DNA of 64,000 nt, taken from assembly GCF_024628865.1 (NCBI RefSeq), contig NZ_CP102384.1, forward strand, positions 2,553,001-2,617,000, read 5' to 3'. Source of the stretch: Sphingopyxis sp. DBS4. GTDB lineage: Bacteria; Pseudomonadota; Alphaproteobacteria; Sphingomonadales; Sphingomonadaceae. Positions 28,824-37,737 of the stretch are shown piece after piece. Each line of letters opens with the position of its first letter. Positions within the stretch are counted from its first letter, which is position 1. A program made the translations under genes and the position numbers. Under the pieces are notes generated by a model that was not told the DNA's origin, ran no database searches, and saw only the letters and a list, made by a program, of their open reading frames with translations.

Positions 28824-29855
28824 ATGTCCGCTGTCCGCCTCCTGCCGCCCACCCGCTTCTTCGATCGCACCGAATGGGCCGCGATCACCGCCCCCTCGCG
28901 CTGGCGCGGCGTCTGGCTGGTCGGCCATGCGTGGATCGTCAGCATCGCGGCGGTCGGACTCGCGGCGTGGAGCGGTCATCCGCTCGCCTGGCTGCTCGCG
29001 ATTATCATCGTCGGCGGGCGCCAGCTCGGCCTGGCAATCCTGATGCACGAGGCTGCGCACGGCCTGCTGCACCCCAACAGAAAAGTGAATAATTTCCTCG
29101 GCCAATGGCTGACCGGATCGGCCGCCGGATCGGACCTGATCGCCTATCGCACCTATCATCTGCAGCATCATAAATATACGCAGCAGCCCGAAGACCCCGA
29201 CCTGTCGCTGTCGAAACCCTTCCCGACCACGCGCGCCAGCCTGGGGCGCAAGATATTGCGCGACCTGACCGGGCAGACCTTCTTCAAGCAGCGCATGGCG
29301 CAGTTCGGCTATGCCTTCAAAGGCCTGCAGGCGATGCTGCGCGGCGAGCGGGGCGACAAGAAGGGAGCGAGCACCAAGGCGGGCACACCGTTCAACAAGC
29401 AGTCGGATGACGGCGTGACGTCACCGACGGTCGACGTCGCGGGCGCGATGGCGGTGACCCGCGCGGTCGGGCGCTTTCTGCTGGTGCAGGCGGTGCTGCT
29501 CGCGGCGTCGCTATTGCTCTATGGCTGGACGCCCTGGCTGCTGTGGATCGCCGCGCTCGCGACGACCTTTCAGCTTTTCCTCCGCATCCGCAACATCGCC
29601 GAACATGCGTGCACGACGACCGGGAGCGAGGATCCCTTCACCCATGCGCGCACGACGCACGCGGGCTGGATCGCGCGGGCGACGGTCGCGCCCTATTGGG
29701 TGAATTACCACGCCGAGCATCATCTGTTCATGGGCGTCCCCTGCTATCGTCTGCCCGCGGTCCACGCGATGCTCGGCCGGCAGGGGCAACATGCGGCGAT
29801 GACGATCGCGCCGCATTATCGCGCGGTACTGCGGCAGGTGACGGCGAAGGGTTAG
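28824..29855 (+). CDS. membrane fatty acid desaturase
   Basis: 343 residues. The three histidine boxes of membrane di-iron desaturases are visible: HEAAHGLLH, HLQHHKYTQQ and YHAEHHLFMG. Hydrophobic segments lie at about 28-65 and 215-250. It introduces double bonds into acyl chains of membrane lipids or hydroxylates a related substrate; the regiospecificity is not predictable. ATG 28824 has AGGGTGG upstream, so it is preferred over an in-frame ATG at 28809. Confidence 0.9.
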   Translation: MSAVRLLPPTRFFDRTEWAAITAPSRWRGVWLVGHAWIVSIAAVGLAAWSGHPLAWLLAIIIVGGRQLGLAILMHEAAHGLLHPNRKVNNFLGQWLTGSAAGSDLIAYRTYHLQHHKYTQQPEDPDLSLSKPFPTTRASLGRKILRDLTGQTFFKQRMAQFGYAFKGLQAMLRGERGDKKGASTKAGTPFNKQSDDGVTSPTVDVAGAMAVTRAVGRFLLVQAVLLAASLLLYGWTPWLLWIAALATTFQLFLRIRNIAEHACTTTGSEDPFTHARTTHAGWIARATVAPYWVNYHAEHHLFMGVPCYRLPAVHAMLGRQGQHAAMTIAPHYRAVLRQVTAKG

Positions 29856-29869
29856 CATGACTTGTGTGT

Positions 29870-29946
29870 CCCCGCGAAGGCGGGGACCCATCTCCGGTGG
29901 GTCCAAAATGGCACCGGACGGAGATGGGCCCCCGCCTTCGCGGGGG
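29870..29946. repeat. intergenic palindrome, family A variant
   Basis: CCCCGCGAAGGCGGGGACCC answered by GGGCCCCCGCCTTCGCGGGG, with inner arms CCATCTCCGGTGGG and CCGGACGGAGATGG. Lies between the convergent desaturase and bufC genes. Confidence 0.85.
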
Positions 29947-29955
29947 AACAGGTTT

Positions 29956-30738
29956 TCAATAATGCCGGTGTTCCGCCAGCACCCCATCAGCGAGCCATTG
30001 GCCGAGCCAGCCGGCAAGCTCCTCCATCGCGGCGGCCTCTCCGACCGCTTCGATGACATGGGCGCTGAGCCCGGTGAAGGTCGCGCCCGCTTCGAGCCGC
30101 GCGAGCGCTCTCGCCTCGATTTCGGACAGGCTGCGGAAATGCGGCTGCAGGCCGTTCCGCCAGACGAGCAATGCGATGGGTTCCGTGAGCTCGACCGGCT
30201 CGGGCGGTTCCTCCCCGTCATCGAGCGCGCGCCATAGCGCCGCGACGTTGAAGCGCGCCGACAACAAGCTCGCGGACGGATGGAGCCTCAGCGGCTGATC
30301 GAGCCACGTCTCGCCCAGCCCGGTCACGCGCACGGCATCGAGCGCCGGAACATCGGGCGCGTCGAACGCCGCGCGCAACGCCCAGTCGAGCCGCGCCAGT
30401 TCGGCAAGTTCGCCGTCGTCGGGAAAATGCTCGGCCAGGAAGGCCGCGAAACCGCCGCCATAATGGCGGAGGTTGCGCGTCGTCGACGGGTGGGCGGCGA
30501 CATAGGCGCACGCCACATTATCGAACTGTTCGTCGCCGAGCCAGGCGTGCAGCCGCTCGTAATGATCGGCGAGCACGCCGGTCAGGCTGGCGCGGTAATT
30601 GTTGCGATAGATGGCAAGCCGCTTCGCCGCGCCGACACGCGCGTCGTCGACGATCAGCGCCCCGGCATCCGCATCGCCATCGACGATCGCCGCGAGAAAG
30701 CGCCGCTGAACCTCGCGCAGCGGCTCAGGCATCGGCAC
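29956..30738 (-). CDS. bufC: DUF2063/HvfC-like partner protein of a bufferin system
   Basis: 260 residues. The N-terminal part ([50 protein letters not shown]) matches the DUF2063 putative DNA-binding domain family that accompanies DUF692 enzymes. In bufferin and related systems this protein presents the precursor peptide to the iron enzyme; DNA binding is not established. It overlaps bufB by 14 bases, so the two are translationally linked. The symbol is assigned from domain and operon position. Confidence 0.85.
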   Translation of the reverse strand: MPMPEPLREVQRRFLAAIVDGDADAGALIVDDARVGAAKRLAIYRNNYRASLTGVLADHYERLHAWLGDEQFDNVACAYVAAHPSTTRNLRHYGGGFAAFLAEHFPDDGELAELARLDWALRAAFDAPDVPALDAVRVTGLGETWLDQPLRLHPSASLLSARFNVAALWRALDDGEEPPEPVELTEPIALLVWRNGLQPHFRSLSEIEARALARLEAGATFTGLSAHVIEAVGEAAAMEELAGWLGQWLADGVLAEHRHY

Positions 30739-31576
30739 CCTCCAGCACCCGCGCGGCGACCGTCCGCGCTCGGTCCAGTTCGGCGATGACGTCGGCGAGC
30801 GGCGGAATATTGTCGTCGCGCTCGATCATCGTCGCCACCGGCCCGAACATCGCGATCGCCCGCGCATAAAGATTCCACACCGCGTCGCAGACGTCGGCGT
30901 CGTGGGTGTCGATGACATAATCGCCCATGTCGCTGTGCCCCGCGAGATGGATCTGCTGGATGCGGCCAGCGGGCAAGCCGGCCAGATAGTCGAGCGGGTC
31001 GAAACCGTGGTTGCGCGCGCTGACATAGATATTGTTGACGTCGAGCAGCAACAGGCAGTCGGCGCGCTCGGCCATGTCGGCGAGGAAGTCCCACTCGCTG
31101 CGATCCGACGAGCGAAAGGTGACGTAGCTCGACGGGTTCTCGATCAGGATGCGGCGGCCGAGAAAGTCCTGCACCCGGCCGATATTGTCGACGACGCATT
31201 GCAGCGCCGGCGCGTCATAAGGGAGCGGCAGCAGATCGTGGCTGTTGTGCGCGTCGATCCCGGTCCAGCAGAGATGGTCCGAAATCCACAGCGGCTCGAC
31301 CCGTTCCGCCAGCGCCTTGAGATCGGCGAGATAGGCCCTGTCCAGCGGCTCGTCCGACCCGATCGACAGCGACACGCCGTGCATCACCATCGGATAGTCG
31401 GCGCGGATGCGGTCGAGCATGGCGAGCGGGCGCCCGCCCGGCACCATGTAATTTTCGGAGATGATCTCCAGCCATTCGACCGGCTGCGGTCCCGCCAGAA
31501 AATCGGAATAATGGTCGGGGCGCAGGCCGAGGCCAAAGCCCGGCGATGGCACTGTCCTGCTGTCCTCGGCGCGCAC
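30725..31576 (-). CDS. bufB: DUF692 multinuclear non-heme iron oxidase (MNIO)
   Basis: 283 residues, TIM-barrel enzyme of the DUF692/MNIO family. Likely metal ligands lie in [61 protein letters not shown] and IDTHDADV. MNIOs install oxidative modifications on cysteines of ribosomally made peptides, in bufferins to create copper-binding groups. GTG 31576 has GGAG seven bases upstream. The adjacent 8-cysteine small protein is the probable substrate and bufC the probable partner. Confidence 0.92.
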   Translation of the reverse strand: MRAEDSRTVPSPGFGLGLRPDHYSDFLAGPQPVEWLEIISENYMVPGGRPLAMLDRIRADYPMVMHGVSLSIGSDEPLDRAYLADLKALAERVEPLWISDHLCWTGIDAHNSHDLLPLPYDAPALQCVVDNIGRVQDFLGRRILIENPSSYVTFRSSDRSEWDFLADMAERADCLLLLDVNNIYVSARNHGFDPLDYLAGLPAGRIQQIHLAGHSDMGDYVIDTHDADVCDAVWNLYARAIAMFGPVATMIERDDNIPPLADVIAELDRARTVAARVLEGADA

Positions 31577-31631
31577 GCTCGCTCTCCGTCGGCGGTTCGG
31601 GTCCGGCGCCGGCCGGACCCGTCCGTTGTCG

Positions 31632-31943
31632 TCAGACCGCGATCTTGCCGCCGTCGGTCAGGCATTTGCCCGCGGCGAGCTTCTTGAAGCCCTTGCCCTT
31701 GCAGCTGTTCGCGCCCGCGCAGCTATTGCCCGCGGTGCTGCACCCGGCGTCGCCGCTGCACGAGCTTGCCTCGGTCTTGCAGTCCGAGGTGCCCTTGCAA
31801 CTGTTGACGCCATAGCATTTGACCGTGTCGCTCGCGCCGACGCGCTTGGCGTGCGGCGCCGGGTCGGCGGCGAGCGCGGCGCCCGAAAGCGCGACCGCGG
31901 TCGCCGAAGCGGCGATGAGACTGGCGAGTTTGTGGCTGTTCAT
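31632..31943 (-). CDS. bufA2: BufA2-type bufferin metallophore precursor
   Basis: 103 residues with a Sec signal peptide (ending SGAALA) and a mature part with eight cysteines at 43, 49, 55, 62, 68, 75, 81 and 94. The motif [15 protein letters not shown] and the closing NSCKGKGF match the periplasmic bufferin type 2 pattern. The 49-81 stretch has cysteines every 6-7 residues and looks internally duplicated (NSCKG occurs twice). The likely product is a modified, copper-binding periplasmic peptide. First gene of the bufA2-bufB-bufC set; 55 bases separate it from bufB. Confidence 0.85.
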   Translation of the reverse strand: MNSHKLASLIAASATAVALSGAALAADPAPHAKRVGASDTVKCYGVNSCKGTSDCKTEASSCSGDAGCSTAGNSCAGANSCKGKGFKKLAAGKCLTDGGKIAV

Positions 31944-31980
31944 GTGATCGTCCCTTCCCTTGGCTGTCCAGATAGAAGTG

Positions 31981-31996
31981 GGGCGACTCGTCGCCC
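31981..31996. promoter_or_regulatory. perfect palindrome upstream of bufA2
   Basis: GGGCGACTCGTCGCCC, a perfect 7+7 inverted repeat with a 2-base centre, 38-53 bases before the bufA2 start. Position and symmetry suit an operator or a short RNA hairpin in the leader. No regulator can be assigned. Confidence 0.4.
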
Positions 31997-32032
31997 GCTG
32001 TTCTTGTCACACGACCCGGCGGCCTTGTCGCA

Positions 32033-32044
32033 TGATCTCGATCA
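32033..32044. promoter_or_regulatory. TGAT-N4-ATCA site upstream of bufA2
   Basis: TGATCTCGATCA, identical in its eight core bases to the FNR/FixK half-site pair TGAT-N4-ATCA, 90-101 bases upstream of bufA2 and 16 bases beyond the asparaginase stop. Suggestive only; a chance match is quite possible. Confidence 0.3.
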
Positions 32045-32059
32045 CAGGCGAAAGGAAAT

Positions 32060-32542
32060 TCAGGTCCCGGCGCGGAAGCGTCCGGCGGCGCGGTCCTTCA
32101 CCGTCGTCGCGGGGTCGAAAATCATCCCGTTCATCGCGACATAGACGCCGGGCGGCAGCGTCTGCACCGCGGCGAGCGCGAAGCCGACGTTGAATTCGGC
32201 GTCGCTCGCGCGCACCGACGCGGGCTGCATCGCCCCGGTGAGCACGATCGTCTTGCCCGCGATCCCCGCGAGCACGCGCCCGGTGACGACCATCGTGTCG
32301 GTGCCGTGGGTGACGAGGATGCAGTCCGCATCGCTCGCGGCGACCGCGGCGCGGATCGTCTCGCGGTCGGCGTCGTCGAGCTCGAGGCTGTCCTTGCGCA
32401 TGAGTTGCGTGACGCGGTGCGGGACGTGGACATTATTCTCGCGCAGCATGTCGGGGATCGCCGCGGGGCCGATCTGGAACTCGCTGAGCGCGTCGAAATA
32501 GACTTTGTCGATCGTTCCGCCGGTGGTGAAGATGTCGATCAT
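32060..32542 (-). CDS. single-domain asparaginase-like protein
   Basis: 160 residues, about half the length of bacterial L-asparaginases. It contains the N-terminal asparaginase domain with both catalytic threonine motifs, FTTGGTIDKVYF and LVTHGTDTMVVTG, plus KTIVLTGAMQP, but no C-terminal domain. Short asparaginase-domain proteins are known in alphaproteobacteria, so this is probably a natural form, not a fragment. Activity is uncertain because the full active site normally uses residues from a neighbouring subunit. ATG 32542 is preferred to TTG 32545. Confidence 0.82.
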   Translation of the reverse strand: MIDIFTTGGTIDKVYFDALSEFQIGPAAIPDMLRENNVHVPHRVTQLMRKDSLELDDADRETIRAAVAASDADCILVTHGTDTMVVTGRVLAGIAGKTIVLTGAMQPASVRASDAEFNVGFALAAVQTLPPGVYVAMNGMIFDPATTVKDRAAGRFRAGT

Positions 32543-32587
32543 CAATCTAGCCCCTTCATTCGCAACATGCGTTCCAAGAGCCGATCG

Positions 32588-32666
32588 CCCTGAGCTTGTC
32601 GAAGGGCCGTTCTTTCTTTCGGCGTCGAAAGAAAAAAGAACGGTGCTTCGACAAGCTCAGCACGAA
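32588..32666. repeat. intergenic palindrome, family E
   Basis: CTGAGCTTGTCGAAGGGCCG answered by CGGTGCTTCGACAAGCTCAG, with TTCTTTCTTT and AAAGAAAAAAGAA pairing inside. Part of the same motif (GAGCCTGTCGAAGGGTCCGG) recurs in the hybrid repeat at 46895-46994. Lies between lysS and the asparaginase gene. Confidence 0.85.
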
Positions 32667-32683
32667 CGGATTACAGGATTTCC

Positions 32684-34285
32684 CTAGTCCAACGCTTCCG
32701 CAATCAACCGCCGCGTATTCGCGATGCCGAACAGCGCGATGAAGCTGCCCATGCGCGGCCCCGCGCTCGACCCGAGCAGGGTTTCGTAGAGTGCCTTGAA
32801 CCAATCGCGAAGATTCTCGAAGCCATAGGCCTCATCCTTGCCGATCTCGTAGACGATGTTCTGGATATCATCGGCCGAGGCATCGGCAGGAAGCGCGGCG
32901 AGCTTGTCGTCGAGCGCCTTCAGGGCCGCCCCCTCACCGCCCTGCGGCTTGCGGCGCTGCAAGGTCGGCGCGACGAAATCGCGGTTATACGCCATCGCAT
33001 TGTCGATCAGCCGGTCGAGTTCGGGATAGGCGTCCGCATTCGCACCCGCGACATATTGGCCGAGGTAGCGCCAGATCTGGTCCTTCGAGGCATCGGCGCC
33101 CATCACCCCGACGAGGTTGAGCAGCAGGCCGAAAGTCACCGGCAGTTCGGCCGCGGGCACATCCTCGCCGCGCGCGACATGGACGTGGTGCACCGGGTTG
33201 CCGAGCTTCTTGTCGCCGTCCTGCGCCGGATAATTGCCGCGCATCTGAAGATATTCGTCGACCGCCTTGGGGATCACGCCGATGTGAAGCTGCTTCGCCG
33301 CCTTGGGCTCGCGATAGGCAAAGAAAGCGAGGCTTTCCTCGCTGCCGTAATCGAGCCATTGTTCGAGGCTGAGGCCGTTGCCCTTCGATTTCGAAATCTT
33401 CTCGCCCTTTTCGTCGAGAAACATCTCATAGATCAGCCCCTCGGGCTTGCGGCCGCCGAGCGCTTTCGCGATCTTGCCCGACTGGATGCCGCTGTCGGTC
33501 AGATCCTTGCCGTACATCTCATAATCGACGCCCAGCGCGACCCAGCGCATCGCCCAGTCGACCTTCCATTGCAGCTTCGCGCCGCCCGAAAGGATGCTGT
33601 GCGTGATCGTCTCGCCCTCGTCCTCGAACGAGACGAGCCCGGCGTCCGCGTCGACGACGGTCACCGGCACCTGGAGCACGATGCCCGACTTGGGGCTGAC
33701 CGGCAGGATCGGCGAATAGGTCGCGGCGCGCTCGGCCCGCAAGGTCGGCAACATGATGTCGAGAATGTCCTGATTGTGGCGCAGGACATTCTTCAGCGCC
33801 ACGTCGAACGCGCCCGACTTGTAGCGCTCGGTCGAGCTCACAAACTCATATTGGAAGCCGAAGCGGTCGAGAAATTCGCGCAGCATCGCATTGTTGTGAT
33901 GCGCGAAACTCTCATACTTGCCGAACGGATCGGGGATGGCGGTGAGCGACTTGCCGAGATGTTCGCGCAGCATAGCCTGATTGGGCACATTGTCGGGAAC
34001 CTTGCGCAGCCCGTCCATGTCGTCGCTGAACGCCACCAGCCGCGTCGCCGCGCCGCCGGTCAGCGCCTCATAGGCGCGGCGGACCATCGTCGTGCGCAGC
34101 ACTTCGTTGAAGGTGCCGATGTGCGGCAGGCCCGAGGGGCCGTAGCCGGTCTCGAACAGCACCGCCTCACCCCCCGGCTTGCCGTCGGGATAGCGTTTGA
34201 TCAGCTTGCGCGCTTCCTCGAACGGCCAGGCCTTGGACGTTTGCGCGGGCTCGCGCAGCGAAGGATGCAGGTGCAGGTCAGTCAT
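32684..34285 (-). CDS. lysS: lysine--tRNA ligase, class I
   Basis: 533 residues. Class I lysyl-tRNA synthetase, the archaeal-type form found in many alphaproteobacteria: HIGH-type motif LPHIGTFNE near the N-terminus and KMSKS-type motif KISKSKGNG. Charges tRNA-Lys with lysine. ATG 34285 (MTDLHLHPSLREPAQ) fits the family; an upstream frame to 34345 is less likely. No class II LysRS gene is in the window. Confidence 0.95.
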   Translation of the reverse strand: MTDLHLHPSLREPAQTSKAWPFEEARKLIKRYPDGKPGGEAVLFETGYGPSGLPHIGTFNEVLRTTMVRRAYEALTGGAATRLVAFSDDMDGLRKVPDNVPNQAMLREHLGKSLTAIPDPFGKYESFAHHNNAMLREFLDRFGFQYEFVSSTERYKSGAFDVALKNVLRHNQDILDIMLPTLRAERAATYSPILPVSPKSGIVLQVPVTVVDADAGLVSFEDEGETITHSILSGGAKLQWKVDWAMRWVALGVDYEMYGKDLTDSGIQSGKIAKALGGRKPEGLIYEMFLDEKGEKISKSKGNGLSLEQWLDYGSEESLAFFAYREPKAAKQLHIGVIPKAVDEYLQMRGNYPAQDGDKKLGNPVHHVHVARGEDVPAAELPVTFGLLLNLVGVMGADASKDQIWRYLGQYVAGANADAYPELDRLIDNAMAYNRDFVAPTLQRRKPQGGEGAALKALDDKLAALPADASADDIQNIVYEIGKDEAYGFENLRDWFKALYETLLGSSAGPRMGSFIALFGIANTRRLIAEALD

Positions 34286-34405
34286 GGCTGCGCCCATAGC
34301 GGCAAGATCGGCCAATTCGAAGGCAAAAGTGCCCACATGGGGCACATCCCGGTTGTGAGATCATCATTACCGGAAAATTTACCATGTCGGGCCTAGCTTC
34401 CCCCC

Positions 34406-34774
34406 ATGACGAATTTTCGCGCCCCCACGGCACGCAGCCACAAGCGGACTCCGGTCTCGATCGAGATCATGGTCAACGGCGTCCTCAACTTCGTCGGCGG
34501 CCGCATCGCCGACCTGTCCGAGGGCGGGGCGCGAATCGACGGGGCGAGCATGCCGGCACGCTCGCGCTGCGAAATCCATTATGCGGGCGAGGTCACTTAT
34601 GCCGTCGTCATGTGGTCCGAATTCGACCGCATGGGGGTGCGCTTTCCTTATGAGCTGACGCACGGGGCGCTGTTCAAGGCGCTGGAGGCCGCGCGGCGGA
34701 GCGCGGTGATGGATACGCCGCCGGTGTTTCTGAACCAGCGCGCGCCGATGTTCGGACGGCGGGGGCTCAATTAA
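34406..34774 (+). CDS. single-domain PilZ protein
   Basis: 122 residues with a PilZ fold: basic RSHKRTPVSIEI (an RxxxR-like c-di-GMP contact), IADLSEGGARIDG (D/NxSxxG motif) and RMGVRF. Such proteins bind c-di-GMP and regulate a partner. It joins two other c-di-GMP genes in the window but is not in an operon with them; it is divergent from lysS and followed by a family A repeat. Confidence 0.85.
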   Translation: MTNFRAPTARSHKRTPVSIEIMVNGVLNFVGGRIADLSEGGARIDGASMPARSRCEIHYAGEVTYAVVMWSEFDRMGVRFPYELTHGALFKALEAARRSAVMDTPPVFLNQRAPMFGRRGLN

Positions 34775-34797
34775 CCCAACCAACCATACCCAAACAT

Positions 34798-34876
34798 CGT
34801 CATTCCCGCGAAAGCGGGAACCCAGAGCGTGCGTCGGCCTACCCCACCCTGGGTCCCCGCTTTCGCGGGGATGACG
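34798..34876. repeat. intergenic palindrome, family A
   Basis: CGTCATTCCCGCGAAAGCGG answered by CCCGCTTTCGCGGGGATGAC with the centre GAGCGTGCGTCGGCCTACCC. Lies between the PilZ gene and the helicase gene, both on the plus strand. Confidence 0.9.
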
Positions 34877-34934
34877 AAATGAGGCGGTCATCCGCACGCT
34901 TGCCGCGTTCCTCTTTTGTCCCTAGCGTGGGGCC

Positions 34935-37691
34935 ATGCTCCCCCGCGTCGATCCCCTTGCCCTGCCCGCACTCCATGCGAGCCATGTCGGCATCTGGATC
35001 GCCGATGCGGGCGGGCGCGTGCAACGGGTCGGGCGCGGCGAGGCGATCGCGGCGGTGGCGGCGACACCGCACCTGCTGCTGGGCGCCACGCTGACCGGCG
35101 ACCGGCTCGGCTATCCCGAATTGTCGGGGCTCGACCTGCTCGAACTGTTCGCTTTCCTTTATCCCGCGCGCTTCGCAGTGCCGACCCCTGCGGGAATCGC
35201 CGCCGCGCTCGGGCTGACGCCGCCCACGCGCGAGGATGACATTGCCGTCTTTCTGCCGCAGGCGGCGGCGGCGATGCTCGCGAGCCTCGACGACCCGGAC
35301 TGGCCCGAGCGCGAGGGGGCGTGGCACGCTCTCCAGGCGCTCGGCCGCCAGCGCTGGCCGTGGGCCTCGCTGCTGCAATCGCGGCTCGATCCGCCGGGCA
35401 AGGCCGATCGCTGGCTGTTCGCGCGCCTGCCCGAATGGGAGGAAGCGCCGCCGCGCGCGCAGCCAAGGCAGGTGACGGTAAATCCCGACGACGTGACGGC
35501 GCGGTTGGACCGGCTGACCGGCGACGGCGCCGAGCGGCGCGCGGGGCAGCAGGATTATGCCCGCGCCGCCGCCGCGATCTTCGGCCCACGCGCGCGCAAG
35601 GACGCGCCAGAGATGCTGGTCGCCGAGGCGGGCACCGGAATCGGCAAGACGCTCGGCTATCTCGCCCCCGCGAAACAATGGATCGACCAGTCGGCGGGCG
35701 CAGTCTGCATCTCGACCTTCACCAAGGCGCTGCAACGCCAGCTTTCGCGCGAGACCGAGAAGCTCTATCCCGACGCCGCGACGCACCGCGAGAAGGTCGT
35801 CGTGCGAAAGGGGCGCGAGAATTATCTCTGCCTGCTCAATCTGGAAGATGCGCTGCAGGGCGGCTTTTCGGGGCGCGCGGCGATCCTCGCGCAGCTCGTC
35901 GCGCGCTGGGCGGCCTATACGCGCGACGGCGACATGGTGGGGGGCGACCTGCCCGGCTGGCTCCCCGCCCTCTTCCGTCGCAACGGCACCACGGCGCTGA
36001 CCGACCGGCGCGGCGAGTGCATTTACGCGGGCTGCCCGCATTTCCGCAAATGCTTCATCGAACGCTCGGCGCGCGCCGCGACGCAGGCCGACATCGTCAT
36101 CGCCAACCACGCGCTGACGATGGTGCAGGCCGCCCGCCCGCGCCCAAGTTCGCAGGAGGGGGGCGGCGCGCCCGCGACGCGGCTGATCTTCGACGAGGGG
36201 CATCATCTGTGGGATGCCGCCGATTCGATGTTCGCGGCGGCGCTGACCGGACAGGAAGCGTTGGAAATTCGCCGCTGGGTGCTCGGCCCCGAAGGCAAGT
36301 CGCGCGGGCGGCGGCGCGGGCTCGCGGCGCGGCTCGCCGACGTCGCGAGCTATGACGAGGCGGGCGAGCGCGCGATCCAGGCGGCGATCGCCGCGGCGGG
36401 CGAACTGCCCGGCGAAGGCTGGCTCGCCCGGATTGCCGAGAAGGAGCCATGGGGCGCGATCGAGCGGCTGCTCGTCGCGGTGCGCGGACAGGTCTATGCA
36501 CGCAGCGTCGACACGCGCACCGCCGACGCGGGCTATGGCCTCGAAACCGAACTGGCCGACCCCGATCCCGAACTGGTCGCGGCGGCGGCGGGTGCGAGCG
36601 ACGCGGTCGAGGCGCTGCTGCGGCCGCTGCTGGCGCTCGGCAAACGGCTCGACGCGCTGGTCGAGGACCCGCCCGACTGGCTCGACGGCCAGGCGCGCGC
36701 GCGGGTTGACGGCGCGCGGGCGAGCCTCGGCACGCGGATCGACACGCTCGGCGCATGGCTGTCATTGCTCGGGCGCGTCGGCGGCCCCGCCGATCCCGAT
36801 TTCGTCGACTGGCTCGCGGTCGATCGCTACGACGGGCGCGAGTTCGATCTGGGGCTCCACCGCCACTGGCTCGACCCCGCGCGGCCGGTCGCGGAGGTGG
36901 TGTATCGTCCGGCGCAAGGCGTACTCGTGACCTCCGCGACGCTGCGCGGCGGCGGGCGCGGCGGATCGGGATGGACCGACGCCGACATCCGCACCGGCGC
37001 GCGGCATTTGGGCGGCGGGGTACGGCATTTCGCGGTGCCGAGCCCGTTCGATTATGCACGCCAGTCCGAAGTGCTGATCGTCACCGACATCGCGCGCGGC
37101 GACCTTCCCGCGCTCGCGGGTGCCTACAGCCGGCTGATCGAGGCATCGGGGGGCGGCGCGCTGGGGCTGTTCAGCGCGATCCGGCGGCTGCGCATCGTCC
37201 ATGCGCGGATCGCCGACCGGCTCGCGCGCGCCGGGCTGCCGCTCTATGCCCAGCATGTCGATCCGCTCGACACCGGAACGCTCGTCGACATCTTCCGCGC
37301 CGACCCGCACGCCTCGCTGCTCGGCACCGATGCGCTGCGCGACGGCGTCGACGTGCCGGGCGATTCGCTGCGGCTCGTGATCATGGAGGGGGTGCCTTGG
37401 CCGCGCCCGACGATCCTGCACGCGGCGCGGCGCGCGGCGCAGGGCGGCAGCGCCTATGACGACAGCGTCATCCGCGCCCGCATCGGCCAGGCCTTCGGCC
37501 GCCTGATCCGCCGCGCCGACGATTTCGGCCAGTTCGTGATGCTGTCGCCGAGTTTCCCGTCGCGGCTGCTGAGCGCCTTTCCCGAGGGCACCCCGATCCG
37601 CCGCCTGCCGCTCGACGAGGCGGTGAACCACGTCGCGGCCGCCAATGTGCAGCAGCGAAAAAGCGCATATCCTGCCTTTTCACCGTCATGA
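34935..37691 (+). CDS. DinG/YoaA-type ATP-dependent DNA helicase
   Basis: 918 residues, superfamily 2 helicase of the XPD/DinG group. Walker A EAGTGIGKTLGYL (GTGIGKT), motif II DEGHH (DEAH-like), and motif VI RIGQAFGRLIRR. Four cysteines between motifs Ia and II (YLCLLNLEDA, GECIYAGCPHFRKCFIE) are placed like the 4Fe-4S ligands of DinG. Residues 1-170 form an extension rich in Ala/Leu with no recognised domain; related alphaproteobacterial proteins also carry one. Likely role: unwinding of R-loops, forks or damage intermediates. Confidence 0.9.
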   Translation: MLPRVDPLALPALHASHVGIWIADAGGRVQRVGRGEAIAAVAATPHLLLGATLTGDRLGYPELSGLDLLELFAFLYPARFAVPTPAGIAAALGLTPPTREDDIAVFLPQAAAAMLASLDDPDWPEREGAWHALQALGRQRWPWASLLQSRLDPPGKADRWLFARLPEWEEAPPRAQPRQVTVNPDDVTARLDRLTGDGAERRAGQQDYARAAAAIFGPRARKDAPEMLVAEAGTGIGKTLGYLAPAKQWIDQSAGAVCISTFTKALQRQLSRETEKLYPDAATHREKVVVRKGRENYLCLLNLEDALQGGFSGRAAILAQLVARWAAYTRDGDMVGGDLPGWLPALFRRNGTTALTDRRGECIYAGCPHFRKCFIERSARAATQADIVIANHALTMVQAARPRPSSQEGGGAPATRLIFDEGHHLWDAADSMFAAALTGQEALEIRRWVLGPEGKSRGRRRGLAARLADVASYDEAGERAIQAAIAAAGELPGEGWLARIAEKEPWGAIERLLVAVRGQVYARSVDTRTADAGYGLETELADPDPELVAAAAGASDAVEALLRPLLALGKRLDALVEDPPDWLDGQARARVDGARASLGTRIDTLGAWLSLLGRVGGPADPDFVDWLAVDRYDGREFDLGLHRHWLDPARPVAEVVYRPAQGVLVTSATLRGGGRGGSGWTDADIRTGARHLGGGVRHFAVPSPFDYARQSEVLIVTDIARGDLPALAGAYSRLIEASGGGALGLFSAIRRLRIVHARIADRLARAGLPLYAQHVDPLDTGTLVDIFRADPHASLLGTDALRDGVDVPGDSLRLVIMEGVPWPRPTILHAARRAAQGGSAYDDSVIRARIGQAFGRLIRRADDFGQFVMLSPSFPSRLLSAFPEGTPIRRLPLDEAVNHVAAANVQQRKSAYPAFSPS

Positions 37692-37737
37692 GTTTGCGGC
37701 AGAAGGCCGGGAACGAGGGGACAGGCGGGGAGCGATC

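Noticed and set aside
33056..34396. 446-residue open frame on the plus strand
   Set aside because: Antisense to lysS, which has clear HIGH and KMSKS motifs.
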